A DNA stretch of 64,000 nt from Fulvivirgaceae bacterium JP3-4 (GCA_029309925.1 JARKND010000001.1:1488001-1552000); one strand, 5' to 3'. Shown: positions 52,211 through 60,957, counted from the first letter of the stretch. Notes: generated by a model not told the origin, from the letters alone. Translations and numbers: made by a program.

Positions 52211-52987
52211 CTAAACCTGTAAGATAACGTGTTGTTTGTTCAATGATGGATCAAAAAAAAGAATTCCGCATCTGAAAAGGTCCGCAGAGCCGTAGACGAG
52301 CTTGTGGTTTTTCAAATCTCGCCAAGCCCTGTCCATTTCTTCGGAATAATGAATGTCGTCAATAATGATCACTGAACTCTCCTGAAGCTTTGGCATCAGC
52401 GTGGCGAAATAGCGCAACGTGGGTTCATACCGGTGATTGGCATCCATGAGGGCGAAATCAAATTTCCGAATCGACTGCATGTAGGTTCGCAGCGTGCTGT
52501 CAATGTTTCCTTCGATCAGCTCAATGTTTTTGGACTGCGCAAATTGAAAAGTAAGCCGTGCTATCTCTGCGATTTCTGAAGATCCTTCAAACGTTGTCAC
52601 AGATCGCTCCTTTGCGGATGCAAGATAGAGGGTGTTAATTCCAAAAGAGGTTCCGAGTTCAAGGACTTTCCTGGCCTTAAAGTAGTCGAGTGTGTCATTG
52701 TAAAAGGAGGACAGCCATGGGGGGCTGAGACTATTTTTTGCCATCAGGCTGATTTTCCTCTTTGTTGAGGAGCCTGATCCCGGGTCATTCTCGCTGAGCA
52801 TCCGCTGATCAGTCAGCAGCTGACCTCTTAATTTTTCCACATGCTCAAGCGGAGCTCCGCGCTGATTGTTTTTTTTGACTACCCGTGTGTAGAAATCGAA
52901 AAAGAAAGGAGAGTGTAATGAATGCTCATCTACTGCATCGAGCCAATAGGACAGATACGCTTTTGCCTGGAAGAATTTATTCGACAC
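52211..52987 (-). CDS. Class I SAM-dependent methyltransferase (O-methyltransferase-like)
   Basis: 258 residues starting at GTG. SAM motif I is VLELGTSFGINTLYLAS (about 116-132), followed by TTFEGSSEIAEIARLTF, IELIEGNIDSTL and FDFALMDANHRYEPTLRYFATLMP. The last segments, DDIHYSEEMDRAWRDL, fit the O-methyltransferase/MTase_24 group. The N-terminal 100 residues are helical (AYLSYWLDAVDEHSLHSPFFFDFY). It starts four bases after apaG and forms an operon with it. The substrate is unknown. Confidence 0.85.
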   Translation of the reverse strand: MSNKFFQAKAYLSYWLDAVDEHSLHSPFFFDFYTRVVKKNNQRGAPLEHVEKLRGQLLTDQRMLSENDPGSGSSTKRKISLMAKNSLSPPWLSSFYNDTLDYFKARKVLELGTSFGINTLYLASAKERSVTTFEGSSEIAEIARLTFQFAQSKNIELIEGNIDSTLRTYMQSIRKFDFALMDANHRYEPTLRYFATLMPKLQESSVIIIDDIHYSEEMDRAWRDLKNHKLVYGSADLFRCGILFFDPSLNKQHVILQV

Positions 52988-52991
52988 GAAA

Positions 52992-53378
52992 TCAGTTGAG
53001 GCGAATAGGGGCGATCATTGTGAATTCAGGAATATTCACCTGCATCTTTGTGCCATCTACGACACGTTCCATCTGGTAAGTACCGATCATTTTACCAATT
53101 CCGGATTTAAGATTGCAGCCTGACACATACTGATGCGTCTGTCCTGGCTCAAGCACTGGTTGCTGACCCACCACGCCTTCGCCTTCGACTTCACGTGCTG
53201 TGAACCCCGCATCATGGATATGCCAATGTCTACGCATCAGCTGGATTGTATATTCACTTTGATTTTCTATCGTAATCCTGTAAGTAAACACATAGTGGTA
53301 CTGGCTGGGGCTCGAATATGCCGGCTGATATTCGGTCTCAACACTCACCTTGATCCCTTGTGTTATTTCGGTTACCAT
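52992..53378 (-). CDS. apaG: ApaG protein
   Basis: 128 residues, normal length. The family signature covers ITIENQSEYTIQLMRRHWHIHDA, EVEGEGVVGQQPVLEPGQTHQYVSGCNLKSGIGKMIGTYQM. The fold is a fibronectin-III-like beta sandwich. ApaG is associated with cobalt/magnesium homeostasis and diadenosine tetraphosphate metabolism in enterobacteria, but its molecular function is unclear. It is divergent from ung and followed four bases later by the methyltransferase gene. Confidence 0.95.
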   Translation of the reverse strand: MVTEITQGIKVSVETEYQPAYSSPSQYHYVFTYRITIENQSEYTIQLMRRHWHIHDAGFTAREVEGEGVVGQQPVLEPGQTHQYVSGCNLKSGIGKMIGTYQMERVVDGTKMQVNIPEFTMIAPIRLN

Positions 53379-53535
53379 AGACGTTCAAAAATATCAATTT
53401 TTTAGAATTTCAACACCAATACTTCGAATTGCCTTCAATTATTTGAAAATCAATCCAATCAATCACCGGCAATTAAAAAGCGTCAATTTACCAGTTACGC
53501 CTATATTTATGTTTTCCTTTAAAAGGCGTGCCAGA

Positions 53536-54198
53536 ATGGACATAAAAATTGCGCAATCGTGGAAGCAGCGATTGACTGAAGAATTCGGAAAACCCTACTT
53601 TGCAACGCTCACCAATTTCGTTAAAGAAGAATACAAAACTGAGACAATATATCCGCCCGGGAGGGAAATTTTCCGTGCATTTGATTGCTGTGACTTTGAG
53701 AACGTCAAGGTGGTGATCATCGGTCAGGATCCGTACCACGGCCCGGGGCAGGCGAATGGACTCTGCTTTTCTGTACGCGATGGCCTGCGCATGCCGCCTT
53801 CGCTGGTCAATATTTTTAAGGAGATAAGGAATGACCTTGGCAAGGAAATGCCGTCATCCGGAGACCTTGGGCGATGGGCCGACCAGGGCGTCTTATTACT
53901 GAATGCAACGCTCACCGTGAGGGCAGGTTCACCCGGCTCGCATCAGAACAAAGGATGGGAAATGTTTACCGATGCCGTCATCAAAAAAATCTCTGACGAA
54001 AAACAAAATGTTGTGTTTTTACTCTGGGGTGCTTATGCGCAAAAGAAAGGAGAGGTGATCGACCGCACAAAGCATCTTGTACTGATGTCAGCGCACCCTT
54101 CGCCATTTTCTGCCGACCGCGGCTTTTTCGGATGCAAACATTTCAGCAAGGCAAATCAGTACCTTACGAGCAAAGGCCTGTCTGAAATAAACTGGTAG
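53536..54198 (+). CDS. ung: Uracil-DNA glycosylase, family 1
   Basis: About 220 residues from the ATG at 53536 (MDIKIAQSWKQRL); the open frame extends upstream but the extra part is not UDG-like. Catalytic water-activating motif is GQDPYHGPGQANGLCFSV (with Asp), and the Leu-intercalation loop is HPSPFSADRGFFGCKHFSKAN. The NATLTVRAGSPGSH and LLWGAYAQKKG segments are typical. It removes uracil from DNA to start base excision repair. It is monocistronic and divergent from apaG. Confidence 0.97.
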   Translation: MDIKIAQSWKQRLTEEFGKPYFATLTNFVKEEYKTETIYPPGREIFRAFDCCDFENVKVVIIGQDPYHGPGQANGLCFSVRDGLRMPPSLVNIFKEIRNDLGKEMPSSGDLGRWADQGVLLLNATLTVRAGSPGSHQNKGWEMFTDAVIKKISDEKQNVVFLLWGAYAQKKGEVIDRTKHLVLMSAHPSPFSADRGFFGCKHFSKANQYLTSKGLSEINW

Positions 54199-54200
54199 TG

Positions 54201-54240
54201 TATGGCCACGAAGAGACAAGGGCCACGAAGGAACAGAAGT
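54201..54240. repeat. Short word repeat GGCCACGAAG
   Basis: GGCCACGAAGAGACAAG and GGCCACGAAGGAACAG occur in direct succession followed by a T-run. The words match the CTTCGTGGC family in reverse. It lies between the convergent ung and caspase genes, where the T-run could help terminate ung transcription. Confidence 0.55.
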
Positions 54241-54248
54241 TTTTTCGG

Positions 54249-55574
54249 TCAGAATTTGAAATAGAATTCGCCTGAGACGTTTGAATTATCCCAAGTCTTT
54301 TGTTTTTCACCGGAAAGTCTGAGCACATTTAACCGGACTTCTTTAAAAACCTGTTCGAGTGTGAGGCCGCGCTTGCGCATGGCGCGCAAGAGTTCTTGGG
54401 TGTACAGGCCGTTTCTTCCCACGCCATCCTGCGCAACTTCGCCCGGTGCCGTGGCGAACGCAATAAATGAACCGCGTGCTTCCTTAATTTCCGTCAACCC
54501 CTGATCACCCAGTGAGCGAGTCAGAGAAGGGAATGGATTATTTCGACATGCATCAAGGATGAGAATATTCATCCGCGATTTTGAACGCTCCATATTGGCT
54601 AACACCATTTTCTGAACCGGGAAGCAATACCTTCTGATATCGTCTTCAAATTCGATAATCGCATCCACTGGCACGAGGTAATTTTCATCTTCGTGTCGCA
54701 GCCCATGCCCGGCAAAATAGAACAGGCCAACGGTGTTGTCGCGGTCACCTTCATCGAGTTTCTCCTTGAACTTCAGAAGCTCGGCACGAATCTGTCCATA
54801 TGTTGCATTCGTCAACAGCTGTACCTGAAAGTTTGATCTTTCCAGTTCCCGCGCCATATCGGTTGCATCGTTCACCGGATTTCGTAACTCCCCGATATTT
54901 TTCGCGTAAGATGCGTTGCCGATTACCAGCGCATATCGCTTTTCATTCTTAAACCGCTCCGCGAGTTCAACATTCACGGTCGAATCGGATACTCCGGGTC
55001 GTGCCACGGCTGATGGGCGCGTGATCGGTAAGCCCAGCTTATCGATGTTTGCAAGTGCCTTCTTTACTTCCTCATTGCCCGGTTGAATTTCATAGGCAGT
55101 CTGCAGATCAGCGTGAGCGAGATAAGGGTCCAGAAGACCGACATAAACGTGGCTTCGTTCCAGTAATAATTTTACATATGTTTCGCGATCACTTTTCAGT
55201 TGTTCGATCGCGCTTGTGTAGTAGCGAAGTGCATCCGGAAGGAAGCCCGACTTTTCATTGCTTTTCGCAAGGAACCAAAATATGTTTCCTTTGTTGGAGT
55301 GATTGAGAAGAAGTGCTTCTTCAAAATCACCGATGGCATTCTTGTAATTCTGTATCTTAAACCAGGAGAGGCCGCGCAGGTAAAAAACTTCCACATCCAA
55401 CGATCTGTCGCGAATGGATTTCGAAAGATATTCAGTGAAATTTGTGATCGCTTCGTTGTAGTTCGCGTTCTTGTAGTTGTCAAATCCTTTCGTGTATAAC
55501 TTGTACTGTGCCGAGGCTGAGAACCCAGACATCACCAGCATCAACGACAGAAAAACGATTGTCCTTCGATTCAT
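54249..55574 (-). CDS. Secreted caspase-like protease (C14/metacaspase) with N-terminal TPRs
   Basis: 441 residues. The signal peptide is MNRRTIVFLSLMLVMSGFSASAQ. TPR-like repeats span about 24-178 (YKLYTKGFDNYKNANYNEAI, FYLRGLSWFKIQNYKNAIGDFEEA, ALRYYTSAIEQL, AHADLQTAYEIQPGNEEV). The caspase domain (about 212-441) opens RYALVIGNASYAKN and keeps the catalytic His290 in FYFAGHG and Cys343 in ILDACRNNPF. It is predicted to be periplasmic, where it could cleave after a basic or acidic residue. Its gene begins two bases after the outer-membrane barrel gene, so they are co-transcribed. Confidence 0.88.
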   Translation of the reverse strand: MNRRTIVFLSLMLVMSGFSASAQYKLYTKGFDNYKNANYNEAITNFTEYLSKSIRDRSLDVEVFYLRGLSWFKIQNYKNAIGDFEEALLLNHSNKGNIFWFLAKSNEKSGFLPDALRYYTSAIEQLKSDRETYVKLLLERSHVYVGLLDPYLAHADLQTAYEIQPGNEEVKKALANIDKLGLPITRPSAVARPGVSDSTVNVELAERFKNEKRYALVIGNASYAKNIGELRNPVNDATDMARELERSNFQVQLLTNATYGQIRAELLKFKEKLDEGDRDNTVGLFYFAGHGLRHEDENYLVPVDAIIEFEDDIRRYCFPVQKMVLANMERSKSRMNILILDACRNNPFPSLTRSLGDQGLTEIKEARGSFIAFATAPGEVAQDGVGRNGLYTQELLRAMRKRGLTLEQVFKEVRLNVLRLSGEKQKTWDNSNVSGEFYFKF

Positions 55575-55576
55575 TG

Positions 55577-56371
55577 CTAAAACGAATATGCGATCCCAAG
55601 AGAAATAGAAAGCGATGTAAATGATCCCTTCGAAAAAGGATACTCGCGGTTTGTAAAACCGGAAAGGTCCGTACCATGACTTTTACTATCCACATGCGTA
55701 ATAGGCAATGAAAGCGTAACAACACTTTGCAAAAACAGCGATAATCCCGGGGACATCATCAATTCACCACCAATCCCTGCATTCATGCCTGCGGTAACCT
55801 CTGAGGCAGCTTCCCATTGATCTGAAGTGAGGGTTTCAGTAGTTCCGCTGTAGTACCAGGTCGTTCCCGTGTTGTCAGAAACTTCATCTCTGTACCATGT
55901 GTCTACGCTGCCTGATATCTGCGAGCGTGTTGACAGCAATACAACGGGCCTCACGATAGCATACGGGGAAAATTTTTGTATACGTTCTGACGGGATAAAA
56001 TTAAACTTCAGATCCAGGCCGATTGACGAAAGCGTCAGGTTCCCGCCTTCCATCCGAACTTTCCATATCTCATATCCACCTTGTTCAATGAACGTGGTGT
56101 TTCCAGCAGCCTTGTTGTAGTTAAATTTTGTTACTGCCAGGTTCGGGCCGATTGAAACAATTCTGTTGAGCCTTTTTAAGAGCCCTGCCTGCAAATTAAG
56201 ACCTGTGCTATAATCACCCGATCCGATGTTGAAGGATGGTCCGACTGAAAGGTGAAGCGTGGTGCTTTTCGACAAGACACGTGATTTTTTGGTGAGTGTG
56301 CCTTCATCCTGACCGATTACAACGTGATGGATGTAAAGGATTACAACCAAAGTCAATACTGTTTTGATCAT
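55577..56371 (-). CDS. Outer-membrane beta-barrel protein (264 residues)
   Basis: A signal peptide ends around HHVVIGQ. The body shows alternating hydrophobic strands typical of eight-to-ten-stranded barrels: LHLSVGPSFNIGSGDYSTGLNLQAGLLKRL, VSIGPNLAVTKFNYNK, LSSIGLDLKFNFIPSE, GMNAGIGGELMMSPGLSLFLQSVVTLSLP. It ends in the aromatic residue (SLGIAYSF), the usual BAM signal. No enzymatic domain is visible. It shares an operon with the caspase-like protease (two-base gap), so it might be its partner or substrate in the envelope. Confidence 0.8.
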   Translation of the reverse strand: MIKTVLTLVVILYIHHVVIGQDEGTLTKKSRVLSKSTTLHLSVGPSFNIGSGDYSTGLNLQAGLLKRLNRIVSIGPNLAVTKFNYNKAAGNTTFIEQGGYEIWKVRMEGGNLTLSSIGLDLKFNFIPSERIQKFSPYAIVRPVVLLSTRSQISGSVDTWYRDEVSDNTGTTWYYSGTTETLTSDQWEAASEVTAGMNAGIGGELMMSPGLSLFLQSVVTLSLPITHVDSKSHGTDLSGFTNREYPFSKGSFTSLSISLGIAYSF

Positions 56372-56478
56372 GGGGGAGGGGGAATATTACTAAAGATACG
56401 AAATCTAAAGTAAACGGAGGTCCGCCAGGTCTTTGAGGATTGAGTCGAACGCGGCCTTGAGCGTGCACGCCTCAAAAA

Positions 56479-56535
56479 CAAAGGCACACTAACATCGCCT
56501 TAGTGTGCCTTTGTGCTCCTTGCGCCTTTGTGGCG
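56479..56535 (-). terminator. Hairpin terminator of lepB built from a dispersed repeat
   Basis: CAAAGGCACACTAA (56479-56492) and TTAGTGTGCCTTTG (56500-56513) form a perfect 14-bp stem with a seven-base loop. On the minus strand a TTTTTG run follows, 30 bases after the lepB stop. The adjoining GCTCCTTGCGCCTTTGTGGC (to 56535) ties it to the CTTCGTGGC repeat family. Confidence 0.85.
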
Positions 56536-56542
56536 GCAAAGC

Positions 56543-57703
56543 TTATTCGATGAGCTTAAAGAACCTGTTCCACCTGATCTTGTTGAAGAAGTCTGCATTG
56601 CGGTCGATTGACAACCAGATAAAGAAAGCTTTACCTACGATGTGATCTTCCGGAACGAAGCCCCAGTACCTTGAGTCGAGGGAATTATGGCGATTGTCAC
56701 CCATCATGAAATAATAGTTCTGTTTGAAAGTATACTCGGCCACTTCTTTTCCGTCAATGAAAAGCTTGTCGTTTTCGATCTTTACATCATCGTTATGGTC
56801 ATACAACTTGATTGTGCTGCCGTATGTCGCGAGCGTTTTCGGATTGATCTGGATCTTCATGCCTTCAGCGGGAATCACCAGCGGTCCGAAGAAGTCACCG
56901 TTCCATGGGAATGCTTCTGAATCGGGGAAAATATTCGACTCAACATTCTTCTCCGTGCGCGCACCGAAGCCATCATTGCCATTGTAGGTAGCCACCTTAA
57001 TTTCACGAATGAAATTGAGTTTTTTCAGCTCAGCTGCAAGTTCTTCTGTTAGGTACATCTGATAGATCACACCGTTGCCAGGCCGTCCCACGATCTGATA
57101 ATCGTCTTCATAGATCTGATATTTATCGAGTACACGCTTGTTGATGTCAGTATCTGAAACAACGATGTAGCTGTACTGCATCAGCGGAGGGTTCGGAGAC
57201 GGTTTGCCGTTGATGAGAACCTGACGGTTTACAATTCTGAGCGTATCGCCTGGAATAGCAACGCATCGCTTGATGTAATTGGTCTTCAGGTCTACCGGGT
57301 AATCTTTGTATTCATTTAGCTCGCGCGGTGGCACGTTAAAGACCACTACATCTTCACGCTTTACCTTACTGATGCCAGGAAGTCTGTACTGCGGCAGTTT
57401 GACCCAGTCGAGGTAGGAAGGGATTTCCGTAAACCAGATCTTCTGGTGCGTCAAAGGGATTTGCAGAGGCGTAGTAGTTGTGCGTGTTCCGTAGTGGAAC
57501 TTGCTCACGAAAAGAAAATCGCCCACCAGCAACGAGTTCTCCATCGATGGCGTGGGGATCGTGTATGCTTCCATGATCAGCCAGCGGATAAGCGTTGCCG
57601 CGATAACAGCAAACAGGATCGCATCCCACCATTCGCGAGCCTTGCTTTTCGGTTTCGCGGGTTGCTCTTCAGTAGTTCTCTTTTTCCAAAATTGCCAATT
57701 CAT
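56543..57703 (-). CDS. lepB: Signal peptidase I (long Bacteroidota type)
   Basis: 386 residues, longer than most LepB. A basic N-terminus and one membrane segment (REWWDAILFAVIAATLIRWLIM, about 24-46) are followed by the catalytic Ser motif TPSMENSLLVGDFLFVSK (about 53-70). The Lys motif follows in VKREDVVVFNVPP, then AIPGDTLRI and GDNRHNSLDSRYWGFVP near the end. An insertion of about 130 residues (180-310) between these lies in the periplasm. It cleaves signal peptides of exported proteins. It sits downstream of dapB by 124 bases and ends in a hairpin terminator. Confidence 0.94.
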   Translation of the reverse strand: MNWQFWKKRTTEEQPAKPKSKAREWWDAILFAVIAATLIRWLIMEAYTIPTPSMENSLLVGDFLFVSKFHYGTRTTTTPLQIPLTHQKIWFTEIPSYLDWVKLPQYRLPGISKVKREDVVVFNVPPRELNEYKDYPVDLKTNYIKRCVAIPGDTLRIVNRQVLINGKPSPNPPLMQYSYIVVSDTDINKRVLDKYQIYEDDYQIVGRPGNGVIYQMYLTEELAAELKKLNFIREIKVATYNGNDGFGARTEKNVESNIFPDSEAFPWNGDFFGPLVIPAEGMKIQINPKTLATYGSTIKLYDHNDDVKIENDKLFIDGKEVAEYTFKQNYYFMMGDNRHNSLDSRYWGFVPEDHIVGKAFFIWLSIDRNADFFNKIRWNRFFKLIE

Positions 57704-57827
57704 GGTAATGCGTATTCAGCTGGTTAATAAAGGTTTCGTATGGATTTGACCTGCAAATAAAGGGAAAATTCACCGATGCGACTATATCCCTGATGCTTGG
57801 CCACTGCAGTATGTCGATGGGTTTGGT

Positions 57828-58535
57828 CTAAAATTTCAAAAAATCGTCCATATTTAAGACGCCCTTTTTGGCCTTGATCCATTCGGCAACCATGACGGCT
57901 CCCAGGGCAAATGCCTCGCGCGTATGGGCCGTGTGCTTAATTTCAATATCGTCCATCAGCGAGGTGTACTTCACCGTATGGGTGCCGGGAACCGTACCAA
58001 TTCGAAATGACTTGATCCCGAGTTCCGCGCTTTCCTTGCCCTCGGAGTTTACCCACTGTTTTTTCCTGGTCACGTTCTTAAGTACACCTTCCGCCAGTGT
58101 GATAGCAGTGCCGCTGGGGGCATCCTTCTTCTCTGTGTGGTGGATCTCTTCGAGCTGAATATCATACGCATCGAAGTTGTTCATGATCTTTGCGAGATAC
58201 TCATTCACTTTGAAAAAAATATTCACACCAAGGCTGTAGTTGGAAGCGTAGAAAAATGTTCCGTCCTTCTCATTTGCCAGTCGTTCGATCTCGTTCTTTT
58301 TGTTTAGCCACCCCGTTGTGCCACACACCACCGGAATGCCCCTCATGAGACATTTTTTTACATTTTCAAAGGCAGCATCTGGATGCGAAAATTCAATGGC
58401 AACATCGGCAGATGCTTTATCGAATTCATGTTGATTGTCTATATCAATGCGGCCGGCAATTTCATGGCCGCGATCGGTCGCCACCCGTTCAATGGTTTTT
58501 CCCATTTTTCCGTAGCCGACCAGCAGGATTTTCAT
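57828..58535 (-). CDS. dapB: 4-hydroxy-tetrahydrodipicolinate reductase
   Basis: 235 residues. The NAD(P)-binding start is ILLVGYGKMGKTIE; later motifs are IEFSHPDA, GIPVVCGTTGW, LGVNIFFKVNE, and EEIHHTEKKDAPSGTA with the catalytic His/Lys pair. It makes tetrahydrodipicolinate for lysine and diaminopimelate, so it also feeds peptidoglycan synthesis. It lies between DUF5683 (42 bases upstream) and lepB, in an order I recognise from other Bacteroidota. Confidence 0.95.
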   Translation of the reverse strand: MKILLVGYGKMGKTIERVATDRGHEIAGRIDIDNQHEFDKASADVAIEFSHPDAAFENVKKCLMRGIPVVCGTTGWLNKKNEIERLANEKDGTFFYASNYSLGVNIFFKVNEYLAKIMNNFDAYDIQLEEIHHTEKKDAPSGTAITLAEGVLKNVTRKKQWVNSEGKESAELGIKSFRIGTVPGTHTVKYTSLMDDIEIKHTAHTREAFALGAVMVAEWIKAKKGVLNMDDFLKF

Positions 58536-58577
58536 AGTGTAAGTTTTGGTAAATGGACCGCAAGGTAGGTCATCGGA

Positions 58578-59165
58578 TTAAAATCTGAAAGTCAGCGACA
58601 TGCCGGTTTGCCTGCCTACCCATGCATCGTTCGTCATTGTCGGGGTGATACTGACTTTTAGGTTCGGATTAAGATCGAATTCTTTCAGATGGGCATCCAC
58701 GTGCGCATCGACAATCTGGAGAATATACATTCCGCCCATCACAATTACCCAGAGATCCCGTTCACGCCTGGCCTTATCAACAACCCTTCGAAGCTGGGCG
58801 GTGGTCAGGGGCGTGTTTGGATTTAACCCCGTCTCTGGAATCTTGTTTTCGATATTGTAGAACAGGTGATTTTTGAATTCAACGTAATACTTGTTGTAGA
58901 TGCTGATGCGCCTACCGATGAGGTACACACCACCATATACGAGCGGAAGCTTCCAGTATTTTTTGTTGTAGATCTGGCCGAGCCCGGGAGCTACAGCGGC
59001 AAACAAAAGCGCTTTGCGCGGATTGTATCGCTTTGCATAAGACTTGATCAGCACCGTATCCTCGGGTTCAAGAAAGATCGTGTCCCTGGTGATTTTGACG
59101 GAGTCCTGGCAAACTGCCGGAAAGGCCGCCATCATGATCAGGCAGAAAAAAACAAATCTTGTCAT
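58578..59165 (-). CDS. DUF5683 membrane-associated protein
   Basis: About 195 residues from the ATG at 59165 (MTRFVFFCLIMMAAFPAVCQ signal peptide). A TTG at 59195 would extend it by ten residues. The DUF5683 core is PRKALLFAAVAPGLGQIYNKKYWKLPLVYGGVYLIG, with hydrophobic stretches that look membrane-associated, then RDLWVIVMGGMYILQIVDAHVDAHLKEFD. The C-terminus ends LTFRF, aromatic. Function is unknown. It follows parB by 40 bases. Confidence 0.82.
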   Translation of the reverse strand: MTRFVFFCLIMMAAFPAVCQDSVKITRDTIFLEPEDTVLIKSYAKRYNPRKALLFAAVAPGLGQIYNKKYWKLPLVYGGVYLIGRRISIYNKYYVEFKNHLFYNIENKIPETGLNPNTPLTTAQLRRVVDKARRERDLWVIVMGGMYILQIVDAHVDAHLKEFDLNPNLKVSITPTMTNDAWVGRQTGMSLTFRF

Positions 59166-59205
59166 GCGGGTGCGAAGGTAGCGGATTAACCGCAAACAGC
59201 GAAAA

Positions 59206-60120
59206 TCACATTTTCAGTATGTCGAGAATCCGGTTAAGGTCTTCGACAGAGAGAAAAGGAATTTTGATCTCGCCACGTTTGCCATCGCTCTTCACAACAA
59301 CCCTGGTGCCAAAATGTGATGAGAGGCTTGCCTGGAGCTGTGTGATTTCCTTTGAAGCAGGAGAGGATGCTGTGGCTGACGAGGTTTGTGCCGGTTCATT
59401 CTTCTTGCCGGACAACTCGCGAACGAGTTCCTCCACCTTACGGACGGAGAGCTCTTCGTTCAGTGTCTTCTTGAAGATGTAAAGCTGTTGCTCGGGATTT
59501 TCGACATTAATAATTGCGCGTGCATGACCCATGGAGAGTTTATTGTCGCGAACGGCAATCTGAATATCCGGTGGCAGCTTGAGTAGGCGAAGATAGTTTG
59601 TAACAGTAGCGCGATTCTTTCCTACGCGTTCACCGAGTTCTTCCTGCTTCAGGTGACATTCGGAGATGAGGCGCTGGTAACTGAGGGCAATTTCTATTGC
59701 ATTCAGGTTTTCGCGCTGAATGTTTTCAATCAATGCCATCTCCAGCATCTGCTGGTCATCTGCAGAACGGATGTATGCCGGAATCATCTCAAGGCCGGCA
59801 AGTTTCGATGCCTGGAATCTTCGCTCACCTGAGATGAGCTGATACTGATTTTGTGAAAGTCTTCGAACCGTTATGGGTTGAATGATACCATGAACGCGGA
59901 TGGATTCAGCAAGTTCCAACAATGCATCTTCATCGAAATGCGTTCGTGGCTGAAACGGGTTGGTTTCAATCTGAGCGACCGGAATTTCAGCAATGCCTCC
60001 GGCAGGCTTCGGGGGAACTCCCTGAATGGCTACCGGAATATCAACTTCAAGTTTTTCGTCAGCTTCGTTGTCGCTAAGCAACGCGCTGAGACCTCTTCCT
60101 AATGCTTTTTTCTTACTCAT
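59206..60120 (-). CDS. parB: Chromosome-partitioning protein ParB
   Basis: 304 residues. The N-terminal ParB/Sulfiredoxin CTPase domain (about 35-130) has IETNPFQPRTHFDEDALLELAESI, QYQLISGERRFQASKLAG and ENIQRENLNAIE. The helix-turn-helix (about 135-195) has QEELGERVGKNRATVTNYLRLLKLP and KLSMGHARAIINVENPEQQ. A C-terminal dimerisation domain covers about 245-304. It binds parS and spreads as a clamp. Its ATG overlaps the parA stop (ATGA). Confidence 0.95.
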   Translation of the reverse strand: MSKKKALGRGLSALLSDNEADEKLEVDIPVAIQGVPPKPAGGIAEIPVAQIETNPFQPRTHFDEDALLELAESIRVHGIIQPITVRRLSQNQYQLISGERRFQASKLAGLEMIPAYIRSADDQQMLEMALIENIQRENLNAIEIALSYQRLISECHLKQEELGERVGKNRATVTNYLRLLKLPPDIQIAVRDNKLSMGHARAIINVENPEQQLYIFKKTLNEELSVRKVEELVRELSGKKNEPAQTSSATASSPASKEITQLQASLSSHFGTRVVVKSDGKRGEIKIPFLSVEDLNRILDILKM

Positions 60121-60890
60121 TTCGCTACTCCGTTTTTATTCAATACTTCATGCGCGAGGTTCAGGTAGCTAATTGCGCCTTTACTTTCCGCATCGTGTAC
60201 AATCACTGGCAGGCCAAAGCTTGGCGATTCACTGAGCTTTACATTTCGCGGAATAATGGTGTTGAAAGTCATTTTCTGGAAATGTGTCCGAACTTCTTCC
60301 ACAACCTGGTTGCCCAGGCTTGTCCGTGAATCATATAACGTCAGCAGAATACCTTCTATTTCAAGTCTGGGATTCAATCTTGTCTGAATGATCTTGATCG
60401 TATTCAACAATTTCCCCAGACCTTCAAGAGCAAAATATTCGCACTGCACGGGAATGATGATCGAATCAGCTGCTGTCAGTGCGTTGATGGTGATCAGGCC
60501 AAGGGAAGGAGAACAGTCGATGATGATGTAATCATACTCATTCTTCACCTTCGCGAGGGCGTCACGCATTTTTTCTTCCCTGCGCTCGATGCTTACCATT
60601 TCAACTTCTGCACCAACGAGGTCGATATGGGAGGGAAGGATGTCGAGATATTTCAGCTCGTTCTTCACAACAGCGTCTTTCGGATTGATGCCATCGACCA
60701 TGCATTCGTAGATACCTTGTGTAATGTCTTTCGGATTCAGGCCAAGGCCGGAAGTCGAGTTCGCCTGTGGATCAGCATCCACCAGCAATGTTCGCTTTTC
60801 CAGCACGGCAAGGCTCGCGGCAAGGTTAATTGCCGAGGTTGTCTTTCCTACTCCACCTTTTTGATTCGCAATCGCAATGATTTTTCCCAT
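60117..60890 (-). CDS. parA: Chromosome-partitioning ATPase ParA (Soj)
   Basis: 257 residues. The deviant Walker A is KGGVGKTTSAINLA (about 11-24), with LLVDADPQANSTSGLG, IIIDCSPSLGLITINAL and LTLYDSRTSLGNQVVEEVR. It is a typical chromosomal ParA of the Soj type. It overlaps parB by four bases. A terminator-like hairpin ends just four bases upstream of its start codon, so its own promoter or read-through must supply transcription. Confidence 0.96.
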   Translation of the reverse strand: MGKIIAIANQKGGVGKTTSAINLAASLAVLEKRTLLVDADPQANSTSGLGLNPKDITQGIYECMVDGINPKDAVVKNELKYLDILPSHIDLVGAEVEMVSIERREEKMRDALAKVKNEYDYIIIDCSPSLGLITINALTAADSIIIPVQCEYFALEGLGKLLNTIKIIQTRLNPRLEIEGILLTLYDSRTSLGNQVVEEVRTHFQKMTFNTIIPRNVKLSESPSFGLPVIVHDAESKGAISYLNLAHEVLNKNGVAK

Positions 60891-60893
60891 TCG

Positions 60894-60930
60894 TTAAAAA
60901 AATAAACCCCTTCCGTTGAGGTCAGGGGTT
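60894..60930 (-). terminator. Terminator-like hairpin directly upstream of parA
   Basis: On the minus strand AACCCCT and AGGGGTT form a perfect seven-base stem (12-base loop), followed by TATTTTTTTAA. It is well placed to end yidC transcription, but the T-run lies only a few bases before the parA ATG. Confidence 0.75.
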
Positions 60931-60957
60931 ACAAATATAAATGAATTTGTTTTCGGC

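Noticed and set aside
53350-53535. 62-residue N-terminal extension of uracil-DNA glycosylase
   Set aside because: Family 1 UDGs start near the MDIKIAQSW segment, and the extension runs back into the apaG gene.
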